Assembly: GCA_028287725.1 (NCBI GenBank)
Contig: JAQBPC010000465.1
Span: 1-6,417 of the forward strand
Source of the DNA: Chloroflexota bacterium
GTDB taxonomy: Bacteria > Chloroflexota > UBA5177 > JANWHV01
Direction of reading: 5' to 3'
DNA: 6,417 nt
Shown: positions 1 through 5,659 of the stretch, piece by piece
How the letters are laid out: each line of letters starts with the position of its first letter
How positions within the stretch are numbered: position 1 is the first letter of the stretch
The notes under the pieces: model-generated
Database searches by the model: none
The model's input: only the letters and a program-made list of their open reading frames with translations
Told to the model about the DNA's origin: nothing
Translations under genes and position numbers: made by a program

Positions 1-164
1 GACCGAAACTTGAAGTCGCCTTCGTCGCGCACGGGCATAGATCCGCCCAAACGATACCATTGTTGACACAGCCAAGCGGAGATTTCTTGAAGCAGGCGGA
101 GTGATCGAACGCTTAGGTCGAGGTGGGCCGTTGCTGATGGCACGAGCTGGCGATATTCCATCAT
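1..164 (-). CDS. Uncharacterised protein, N-terminal 54 codons only (runs off left edge)
   Basis: An open frame begins at the tandem ATGATG (164 and 161) and stays open to the window edge, giving 54 complete codons. It begins MMEYRQLVPSATAHLDLSVR and continues through an amphipathic stretch (SLRLLQEISAWLCQQWYRLG, residues 21-40) to a charged segment around residues 45-54. The first ATG overlaps the TGA of the 369-residue gene upstream as ATGA (the second shares only its A), so translation is probably coupled and the two genes belong to one transcript. No strong Shine-Dalgarno sequence precedes it, which fits coupling. The residue composition looks protein-like, whereas the opposite-strand frames here are broken by stops. 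I do not recognise the family. No catalytic motif is visible in this fragment, so the function is unknown. Confidence 0.72.
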   Translation of the reverse strand, partial: MMEYRQLVPSATAHLDLSVRSLRLLQEISAWLCQQWYRLGGSMPVRDEGDFKFR

Positions 165-1270
165 GGCTCTGGTCGCCACCACATGCCGATGTGCACGTCT
201 TTTCCTATGGTATCGTCGACCAATCGATGCAATTGGAGTGAAACAATCCTGTCGTCGGCAGGGTTGAATGGATTCGCTGGCCACGGTTCGCCAACCACCG
301 GTCCCATCGCATCGCCTGTTGGTTTCCAAAGCTGAACCCAATCGCGACGTGGCGCGCATCGCCAGGCAAGCTGAACCGCGACAGGACCTTCAGGGACGAC
401 CTGCACACCCGACGCCAACAGTCCGGCGCGGATCTGTTCCTTCCAAGCGTGGGTCCCGACTCCACCTGTAAGGGAGAGCGTACGGTGATCCCAGCCCGTA
501 AGCTTATCAACCTGAGGCTGCGCGACACCGACTGTCAGTACAGAGCCTCCTCCGACGCGCTTCGTGGCGCCGACGAACACAAAGCGGCGAGAGCCCAGCT
601 TCGCTACCACAGGCGTCAAATAGTTCTCGAGATCGTGGTGGCGTTGCAATGCGATGGGCCGCAGGACGTCGATATCCAACTGGAGGTACAGGTTAGTAGA
701 TTCAGGAAGTGGACCGATCTTTTCGGCTAAATCCGTAAGGTATGCTTGCACTCGAATCTGCTCCGGATCGTTCCGGCTGTTCCAGCTAGCGAGACGTGGC
801 TCCAAGCCCTCGAGCCGCCATGCGGCTGGACCCGAAATCCAGCGAGGCCATTCCACAGAATCGGCGAGGATCGCCTGGTTACTTGAGTACGCGTAAACCT
901 CTGCAATATCGGCTCTCGTGTGCGCGGTCGCTGTTCGAATAGGCTTCAACTGCGCGTCAGGAGCGACTCGTGCGACCGCATTCCGAGATTCAGCTCCCAG
1001 GAACATGCAGGAGCCACAGAATTTCCATGGGTCAGGCCTTGTATTCAACCAACGTTCCAGCACCTGCCGATCTCGAGAGCAAACCTTGTAGTAAGCCGTA
1101 GTAGTGTAATTGGGGTGCGCGGTGCTGCTGATATGCCGGCAACTTCCTGTGTGCAGCACGGAAGGCACCGTATGTCCAGACCGGGGCACGTTTACTACCC
1201 AACCATCTTGATCCGCTGCGACCCACGTTAGATAAGGGCGCTCATCGTCGACAAAATCAAGCATCGCCAT
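161..1270 (-). CDS. Uncharacterised 369-aa protein with Cys/His N-terminal module and conserved-looking C-terminal domain
   Basis: I do not recognise a named family. The N-terminal part (about residues 1-95) has H40, C44, H46, C64 and a CGSC pair (C85, C88), spaced as a possible zinc-binding module, with the signature LHTGSCRHI followed by YYKVCS. The C-terminal part (about 193-369) has a DLENYLTPVV segment (213-222), a glycine-rich GGGS turn, LWKPTGDAMGPVVGE (314-328) and a D-D-R-I-V-S-L-Q-L-H run near 339-348. The first segment and the DVHIGMWW end recall RusA-like resolvase strands with acidic residues, but this is only a resemblance. The annotated ATG is at 1270. An alternative ATG at 1264 has AGGG six bases upstream and may be the true start. 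The stop overlaps the next gene as ATGA. No signal peptide or membrane segment is visible, so it is probably cytoplasmic. Confidence 0.86.
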   Translation of the reverse strand: MAMLDFVDDERPYLTWVAADQDGWVVNVPRSGHTVPSVLHTGSCRHISSTAHPNYTTTAYYKVCSRDRQVLERWLNTRPDPWKFCGSCMFLGAESRNAVARVAPDAQLKPIRTATAHTRADIAEVYAYSSNQAILADSVEWPRWISGPAAWRLEGLEPRLASWNSRNDPEQIRVQAYLTDLAEKIGPLPESTNLYLQLDIDVLRPIALQRHHDLENYLTPVVAKLGSRRFVFVGATKRVGGGSVLTVGVAQPQVDKLTGWDHRTLSLTGGVGTHAWKEQIRAGLLASGVQVVPEGPVAVQLAWRCAPRRDWVQLWKPTGDAMGPVVGEPWPANPFNPADDRIVSLQLHRLVDDTIGKDVHIGMWWRPEP

Positions 1271-1369
1271 CCCTAGTCACATTCCTCTTGACGCAGCTCA
1301 CTCCGCTGCCAACTTGCTCTCAAGTCGGAACAACGTCAGCGCTAGCTGGGTCCGCGTTGGGCACCGTCT

Positions 1370-1389
1370 AAAAAGTTGCTTCGAACCTT
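1370..1389 (-). terminator. Possible weak intrinsic terminator after the aminotransferase gene
   Basis: Six bases after the aminotransferase stop, the minus strand reads AAGGTT, a six-base loop, then AACTTT, followed by more T. This gives a six-pair stem including one G-T pair, ending in a run of five T. The stem is AT-rich and weak, so termination would be partial at best and the downstream gene could still be reached by read-through. Confidence 0.25.
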
Positions 1390-1394
1390 GTCGC

Positions 1395-2669
1395 TCACTC
1401 CTTTGCACAACATCTCGCACCCCCTATTCCAACGCGTATGTCTGTGTTTGTGCACCGAACCACAGATGGTATTGTTGGCGGCAGACACCTCCGCTCTATC
1501 CTCGCGAGCAACCCCGCGGCCCGTTCAAGCGTGCTCATCTTCTTCGGGAAGGCAAACCGAACGAAACTTGCGCCCTCCGCCGGGCTCGGGAAGAAACTGC
1601 TCCCCGGCACGACTGCCAGGCCGATTTCCTTCACCAGGTAGCGCGTAAAGGCTACGTCGTCTGGGAAGCCAAAGTTCGAAATATCGGTCATGACATAGTA
1701 CGCACCGGCCGGTTGGTACGGCACAAACCCTGCCGCCGCCAAGCGCGGAACCAGGTAGTCGCGTCGCGCACGGTAATCGCTCAGGAGCGACGCATAGTAG
1801 TCGTCACCCAGTGCAAGGGCAACCGCCGCGGCGGCCTGTAGCGGGTGAGGGGCGCCAACCGTCAGAAAGTCGTGTACCTTCCGGATGGCATCGGAAATTG
1901 CCGGGGGTGCAATTGCGTAGCCAAGGCGCCAGCCGGTCACGCTAAAAGTCTTCGATAATCCGCTAATCGTTATCGTGCGCTCAGCCATGCCCTCGAGTGT
2001 GGCCAGGCTAATGTGTTCACCGTCGTAAACCATGTGCTCGTAAATCTCGTCGGTGAATGCCAGCGCGTCGTGTCGAATACACAGAGAGGCAATCAATTCG
2101 AGCTCTTGCCGCGAGAACACCTTACCCGTCGGGTTGTGAGGCGTGTTGACGATAATGCCGCGCGTACGAGGCGTAAATGCCGCCGCGAGCTCGTCGGGGT
2201 CGAATGTCCAGTCCGGCGCTCGCAGGGGAACAAACCGCGGACGCGCGCCGGCAAGAATGCAGTCGGGACCATAGTTCTCGTAGAAGGGCGAGAAAATGAC
2301 TACTTCATCGTCAGGGTTCAGCGTCGCCATGATCGAGGCGATCATTGTCTCCGTGGCGCCGCAGCAAACCGTAATCTCGCGTTCCGGATCAATGGCGCGT
2401 CCCCAGGCCTGTGCCGTCTTACGCGCGATAGCATTACGAAGTGGAGCGGTACCCCAGGTTATGGCGTACTGATTTACGTCGTCGAGAATGGCGGCGCACG
2501 CTGCCTCCTTGATTTCGCGCGGCGCGGCGAAATCTGGGAAGCCCTGAGCCAGATTGACCCCGTCGTCAGGGTGAAACTGGTTGATGAGCCGGGTCATCTC
2601 CCGGATGACCGACTCGGTGAAGCGTTCAACCTTGCGAGAGGTATAAAGCGGCGACATTGCTTGCCCCAT
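1395..2669 (-). CDS. Pyridoxal-phosphate aminotransferase, class I/II
   Basis: This is a fold-type I PLP aminotransferase. It moves an amino group between an amino acid and a 2-oxo acid in the cytoplasm. Visible landmarks in order: QGFPDF (42-47), YAITWGTAPLRNAI (68-81), GATE for cofactor phosphate (104-107), FSPFYENY with the ring-stacking aromatic Y130, NTPHNPTGKVF with N179, TDEIYEH with D207 and Y210, SGLSKTFSVTGWRLGYA with Schiff-base K240 and phosphate-binding R248, and SFVRFAF with R371 as the likely substrate-carboxylate arginine. The pattern is nearest to the methionine, kynurenine and aspartate aminotransferase branch, but the substrate cannot be fixed. A later ATG at 2657 (MSPLYTSRK) is an alternative start. 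The usual family end falls near residue 392. The last 32 residues are an odd Cys-containing tail. The nearest gene downstream on the same strand is the 369-residue protein, 124 bases away. Confidence 0.95.
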   Translation of the reverse strand: MGQAMSPLYTSRKVERFTESVIREMTRLINQFHPDDGVNLAQGFPDFAAPREIKEAACAAILDDVNQYAITWGTAPLRNAIARKTAQAWGRAIDPEREITVCCGATETMIASIMATLNPDDEVVIFSPFYENYGPDCILAGARPRFVPLRAPDWTFDPDELAAAFTPRTRGIIVNTPHNPTGKVFSRQELELIASLCIRHDALAFTDEIYEHMVYDGEHISLATLEGMAERTITISGLSKTFSVTGWRLGYAIAPPAISDAIRKVHDFLTVGAPHPLQAAAAVALALGDDYYASLLSDYRARRDYLVPRLAAAGFVPYQPAGAYYVMTDISNFGFPDDVAFTRYLVKEIGLAVVPGSSFFPSPAEGASFVRFAFPKKMSTLERAAGLLARIERRCLPPTIPSVVRCTNTDIRVGIGGARCCAKE

Positions 2670-2714
2670 TTCGATTCATAAACCGTAAACCCGGTTACGC
2701 AAAGAAGCGCGTGG

Positions 2715-2720
2715 TATGGT
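2715..2720 (+). promoter_or_regulatory. Possible extended -10 promoter for the small membrane protein gene
   Basis: TATGGT is preceded by TGG, giving a TGn extended -10 pattern. No convincing -35 box lies at the usual distance. Transcription would start near 2727, leaving a leader of about 65 bases before the ATG at 2792. The element is embedded in the perfect 10-base palindrome ATGGTACCAT (2716-2725), which could instead be an operator or chance. Confidence 0.25.
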
Positions 2721-2791
2721 ACCATGCGCACGTTCGCGACTTCATGTACGACAATCAAAATCGCGAAGCCGAGTGCGGAGTTGTAACGCAT

Positions 2792-2956
2792 ATGTTGCTT
2801 GCCGAGGCGGTAATTGCCGAGCTGTTGGGGGCGGCCTTTATTGGCTACACCAGCATCAAGCACATTCGTGGTAGCGAGGGTATTGCCGTTGCGGCGCTCG
2901 TGTTTGCACTCGTCGCACTTTTTTGCATCCCACTCACCGCCAATTATCTGACTTAG
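2792..2956 (+). CDS. Putative small two-helix membrane protein (54 aa)
   Basis: The 54-residue product consists almost entirely of two hydrophobic stretches: residues 2-20 (LLAEAVIAELLGAAFIGYT) and about 30-48 (GIAVAALVFALVALFCIPL). They are joined by a short basic loop, SIKHIRGSE, so both ends may lie on the same side of the membrane. ATG 2792 has GGAG at 2777-2780, a rather long 11-base spacing. An in-frame ATG at 2744 has no ribosome site and would add a hydrophilic leader. The gene diverges from the aminotransferase, and its TAG overlaps the phosphatase stop codon on the other strand by two bases. No family is recognised. The clean hydrophobic pattern and the fit between neighbours support a real gene, but an open frame this short could be chance. 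Confidence 0.5.
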   Translation: MLLAEAVIAELLGAAFIGYTSIKHIRGSEGIAVAALVFALVALFCIPLTANYLT

Positions 2957-3606
2957 CCCAGCTTCTTGCTCCGGCCTCGGCTGAAGACAAAGCGGCCTTC
3001 AGGTAACGCCAGGCATGTCAGGCGCCCTATTCTTGGGATGAAGGCCCCCGTATCGATGCCAATTTTGTTCGGCATGACAAGCGGTCCGCCGAATTGCACC
3101 GTGTGCCCAAAGATGACGCGCTTTCCCCAGTCGTACGTGCTGCTGAGGAACGGCTCGCGAATCCATAGCCGCTCCATGTCCGTGGACTCAGAGGGAGCAA
3201 CACCCGGCCGGAGCCCAGCGTGCACGAAGTAATGTGTCTCGGTCTCATAAAATGGGCGAAGGCGACGTATCCACTCGACATGACGGTCCGGCGGCAACCC
3301 TCCATCGAAATCCAGAAACGTCTTGAGACCTCCATTGTTCAGCCAAAGGTCCAGATCGGCTTCCGCGCCGCTATAGGCCTTCAGAAACATGTCTTCATGG
3401 TTTCCCATGAGGAAAATACAGCTGTGAAGCTGCTCTAGATTGCTCAGCAGGTCAAGCACTGCTCTAGAGTCCTCGCCACGATCGATGTAGTCGCCAAGGA
3501 ACAGCAACGTATCATCCTCGGTCGGCATCAATCGTTGCAGCAGGCGACTGAGGCTTGAGATGGCGCCATGAATATCGCCAAACACCAGCAATCGAGACTG
3601 AGCCAT
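2953..3606 (-). CDS. PPP-family metallophosphatase (Ser/Thr protein phosphatase-like)
   Basis: This carries the complete bacterial PPP signature for a two-metal phosphoesterase. Numbered from the chosen start, it has GDIHG (10-14), GDYIDRG (38-44), GNHE (68-71), VHAG with H129, and GHT (167-169), followed by IDTGA (184-188). All expected metal ligands and catalytic residues are present. At 217 residues it matches the size of single-domain bacterial PPP enzymes, which dephosphorylate phosphoproteins or, in the ApaH branch, cleave dinucleoside polyphosphates. The sequence does not settle which. There is no signal peptide or membrane helix, so it is cytoplasmic. The start at 3606 was chosen because GGGAGG lies three bases upstream and GDIHG then falls close to the N-terminus, as usual. 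The longer frame from ATG 3633 lacks a ribosome site. It is convergent with the small membrane protein gene and divergent from the 449-residue gene. Confidence 0.93.
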   Translation of the reverse strand: MAQSRLLVFGDIHGAISSLSRLLQRLMPTEDDTLLFLGDYIDRGEDSRAVLDLLSNLEQLHSCIFLMGNHEDMFLKAYSGAEADLDLWLNNGGLKTFLDFDGGLPPDRHVEWIRRLRPFYETETHYFVHAGLRPGVAPSESTDMERLWIREPFLSSTYDWGKRVIFGHTVQFGGPLVMPNKIGIDTGAFIPRIGRLTCLALPEGRFVFSRGRSKKLG

Positions 3607-3609
3607 GTT

Positions 3610-3615
3610 CCTCCC
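3610..3615 (-). promoter_or_regulatory. Ribosome binding site that fixes the phosphatase start
   Basis: The minus strand reads GGGAGG, then AAC, then ATG at 3606. The spacing is a little short, but this is the strongest Shine-Dalgarno match in the window, and it favours this ATG over the upstream in-frame ATG at 3633. Confidence 0.7.
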
Positions 3616-3643
3616 AACGCATGGCAAGGCCATGCAGTCGTAG

Positions 3644-3651
3644 AGTATACT
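3644..3651. promoter_or_regulatory. Palindromic -10 element, candidate bidirectional promoter
   Basis: AGTATACT is a perfect palindrome, so TATACT, a good -10 box, reads on both strands. On the plus strand it ends at 3651, which would place the transcript start near 3658, at or next to the ATG at 3660 of the 449-residue gene. That gene also lacks a ribosome site, suggesting a leaderless transcript. On the minus strand the start would be near 3637, giving the phosphatase a leader of about 30 bases with its own ribosome site. No clear -35 box is seen on either side. Confidence 0.45.
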
Positions 3652-3659
3652 AGTGCGGC

Positions 3660-5009
3660 ATGTTTGAAGAAGCCACTGCTACACATCCTGCCGATGCCGC
3701 CGCTGTCGCGATGTCCGCTGCCTTCTGCGAGGCGTGCGAGCGTCTGATATTTGTGCGCGTCTTGCTCGAAGATCCTCGCCATCAGACTCGCCGTCAGGGT
3801 TCCGCTGTTACGCGGCTACTTCGGGAGGGGCTACGAGGTGTAGAGCGCCAACTCGAAGCCACCAGGCCAATTGTCTTCGGCCCTGGCCAACGGAGTTCGG
3901 AGAGTGCCCCCGCGGCGATCGGCCTTGCCGTTACCGCCTTGCGACAGGTACACATCCAACTTGGATTGCTGGGCACGCGCTGGCCGTTGGGAACTGCCGA
4001 CCTATTTATCCGGAAGCTGGTTGCAGAGGGCCTTCCGGTAACGGTACCGACGATCTGTCCGACCAACCAATACGACGACACGGCAACGGAGGTCGGCGAG
4101 AGCTTCCGTAATCGACTCGCGGCAACCGGGTTGGTGGTCAAGTCCGAGGCACAGGATACTCCGATTCTGACGATCCCCACGATGGATCTGATCGATCCGC
4201 TTTCGTGGGCAACCATGCTGTACCCATTGGCCGCCTCCATGGTCGAGGCGCGTGGCATCGCCGCTCAGCTACGGAGGCCGTCTAGTATCGACTCTGCGGC
4301 ATACAGGCGGGTTTGTACCGCCGGGTTCGCGGCGCGACTTGTCGGTGAATCCACGTTTGCTGCTCGCGCCGCCCGCACCTTGCTCGACCGGCTGAGTGGC
4401 GCCGAGGGCTGCACGGATATCTCGCTGCTCGCCGTCGCGTCTCAACAGTTCGCGAAGCCAATCTCGCCCAAATGCGGAACAACCGTAGCCGAGTATTTCG
4501 ATGCCATACTTGCCACACAGGCCGTGCTGGCGCGAGTTTGGGGTGTCACGCGAGTGGACGCGCCATTGCCGGTCACCGCGGCGGAATGGGAGGACGTGGA
4601 TCAATTCCTCAAGGCAGAGCTGCGCGATCCGCTGCTGCCGACACCGGACGAAGCCGAAGCCCTTTTCGAGCTGCTGTGCGATGGACGCCCGATCAACGCG
4701 ATGCCCCCCAAGCTGCCCGACGATTTTGGAGAGCGGCTCGACGCGAGTGTCGATGCTGAGCGCTTTTACGACGTGCTGCAGTATGCCAATGAACGCCCTT
4801 GCTCGTTGGCGACTATCCTGACGGTCGGTTGGCGATATAAGGTACGACGCTCATATGGGTTGTGCAATGAGCTAATGTCCGGTGGGACCTCGTGGCGTGC
4901 AGCCATAGACGCGTTGTCCGGCCACGTCCTCGAGCGGTGCAGCCTCCTGCAGCAGTCGATCGAGGCGGCGTACGTGCAGCAAGTCTTTTCGCGCTGGAGA
5001 GATTCATGA
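3660..5009 (+). CDS. Uncharacterised 449-aa protein, first gene of the dcd block
   Basis: I do not recognise a named family. The product is alanine- and arginine-rich, mostly helical in appearance, with no signal peptide or clear membrane segment. A beta-like middle part (about 127-178) with VPTICPTNQYDD leads to IDPLSWATMLYPLAASMVEA (178-197), then AGFAARLVGESTFAARAARTL (221-241). The C-terminal third has PDEAEALFELL (329-339), ILTVGWRYK (386-394) and QQSIEAAYVQQVF (431-443). The middle segment is placed and flanked like the zinc helix of a metallopeptidase-type protein, but no HExxH is present (inference). ATG 3660 follows a -10 box directly and has no Shine-Dalgarno, so it may be leaderless. 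ATG 3711 is a weaker alternative. The stop overlaps the dcd start as ATGA, implying co-transcription and coupled translation with Dcd. Confidence 0.86.
   Translation: MFEEATATHPADAAAVAMSAAFCEACERLIFVRVLLEDPRHQTRRQGSAVTRLLREGLRGVERQLEATRPIVFGPGQRSSESAPAAIGLAVTALRQVHIQLGLLGTRWPLGTADLFIRKLVAEGLPVTVPTICPTNQYDDTATEVGESFRNRLAATGLVVKSEAQDTPILTIPTMDLIDPLSWATMLYPLAASMVEARGIAAQLRRPSSIDSAAYRRVCTAGFAARLVGESTFAARAARTLLDRLSGAEGCTDISLLAVASQQFAKPISPKCGTTVAEYFDAILATQAVLARVWGVTRVDAPLPVTAAEWEDVDQFLKAELRDPLLPTPDEAEALFELLCDGRPINAMPPKLPDDFGERLDASVDAERFYDVLQYANERPCSLATILTVGWRYKVRRSYGLCNELMSGGTSWRAAIDALSGHVLERCSLLQQSIEAAYVQQVFSRWRDS
4996..5000 (+). promoter_or_regulatory. Ribosome binding site for dcd
   Basis: GGAGA sits five bases before ATG 5006, inside the end of the upstream gene. 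It selects 5006 over the far longer open frame reaching back to 4892, whose extra residues do not resemble Dcd. Confidence 0.7.
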
Positions 5010-5659
5010 GCATATTGAATGAGCGCGAGATTCTTCGGCGATTGCTGATCGACCGGGATGTCGTCGTAACTCCGATAGTGGACCTCGCGACGCAACTGGG
5101 CCCGACGTCGCTCGACGTTCGCTTAGGCACGCGCTTCCAGGCGCAGAAACGGAGTGCGCTGCCGTACATCGAACCGCTGCAAGATGAAACGGCCCTTCGC
5201 GCCGACATTGCGGCGTACACTCAGGATTACGTTGTGCTCCCCACGGATCCGTACGTCCTGCATCCGGGAGACTTCGCGCTAGCGTGTACGCTTGAATTCA
5301 TCCGCCTCCCCGCGGACTTGTCTGCCCGGCTCGAGGGCCGAAGCTCGTGGGGCAGGCTCGGCTTGCAGATACACTCAACAGCTGGATTCATAGATCCAGG
5401 CTTTGCCGGCGTGATCACCTTTGAGTTATCTAACCTCGGCAAGGTTCCTATTCCGCTGTATCCTGGACTTCGTATCGGTCAGCTGTGCTTCTACACGGGC
5501 CAGCCAAGTGCAATTCCGTATCGAAGCAAAAAGCTAACCAAGTACGCAGGACAAATCGCGCCGATGGGCAGCGCGTTCTATCTCGACCCAGAGTATAAGG
5601 CGATTCGTCATGAGCAGCAGGCCGAAAAGGAACGCACCTCAGACGCCATCCTCGATTAA
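5006..5659 (+). CDS. dcd: dCTP deaminase, probably the bifunctional dUMP-forming type
   Basis: Dcd deaminates dCTP; bifunctional members also remove pyrophosphate, giving dUMP for thymidylate synthesis and keeping dUTP low. It is a cytoplasmic homotrimer of the dUTPase fold. Visible features: PTSLDVRLG (33-41), LHPGDFALACTLE (85-97), LEGRSSWGRLGL (109-120) with the nucleotide-contacting R112, S113, S114 and R117, and HSTAGFIDPGFAGVITFELSN (123-143) with E140 as the expected catalytic glutamate. Later come PGLRIGQL (153-160) and TKYAGQ (178-183). The HSTAGFIDPGF pattern with A126 matches the mycobacterial bifunctional enzyme rather than the E. coli monofunctional one. The start at 5006 is fixed by GGAGA and the ATGA overlap. 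At 217 residues it has about 20 extra polar C-terminal residues; these overlap the next gene's start. Confidence 0.95.
   Translation: MSILNEREILRRLLIDRDVVVTPIVDLATQLGPTSLDVRLGTRFQAQKRSALPYIEPLQDETALRADIAAYTQDYVVLPTDPYVLHPGDFALACTLEFIRLPADLSARLEGRSSWGRLGLQIHSTAGFIDPGFAGVITFELSNLGKVPIPLYPGLRIGQLCFYTGQPSAIPYRSKKLTKYAGQIAPMGSAFYLDPEYKAIRHEQQAEKERTSDAILD

Noticed and set aside
41..241. Rightward open frame of 66 codons ending at 241, with an ATG at 136
   Set aside because: It lies opposite the end of the 369-residue gene and the start of the coupled leftward gene, has no ribosome site, and would need two strands coding at once. The leftward reading explains the region better.
1342..1399. Tiny leftward frame starting GTG at 1399 near AAAGGAG
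   Set aside because: The ribosome site is only one base from the GTG and the product would be 18 residues. The match is more likely chance at the end of the aminotransferase gene.
1314..1841. 175-residue rightward frame
   Set aside because: Mostly opposite the aminotransferase C-terminal half; composition is rich in Arg and Cys and no domain is visible.
2013..2681. 222-residue rightward frame
   Set aside because: It lies entirely opposite the aminotransferase, whose catalytic motifs are all intact. The product is arginine-rich and without motifs, as expected for an antisense shadow.
2683..2700. Imperfect inverted repeat around GTAAACCCGGTTAC as an operator
   Set aside because: The two halves do not match in length and the similarity is short; it could easily arise by chance in the gap.
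4892..5005. Longer start for dcd
   Set aside because: The extra 38 residues are a frame-shifted copy of the preceding gene's end and do not resemble Dcd. ATG 5006 has GGAGA and the ATGA overlap.
5006..5659. dcd as an anti-phage nucleotide-depletion gene
   Set aside because: Defence dCTP deaminases have a different, cytidine-deaminase-type fold and are larger. This protein has the trimeric dUTPase fold motifs of the housekeeping enzyme.
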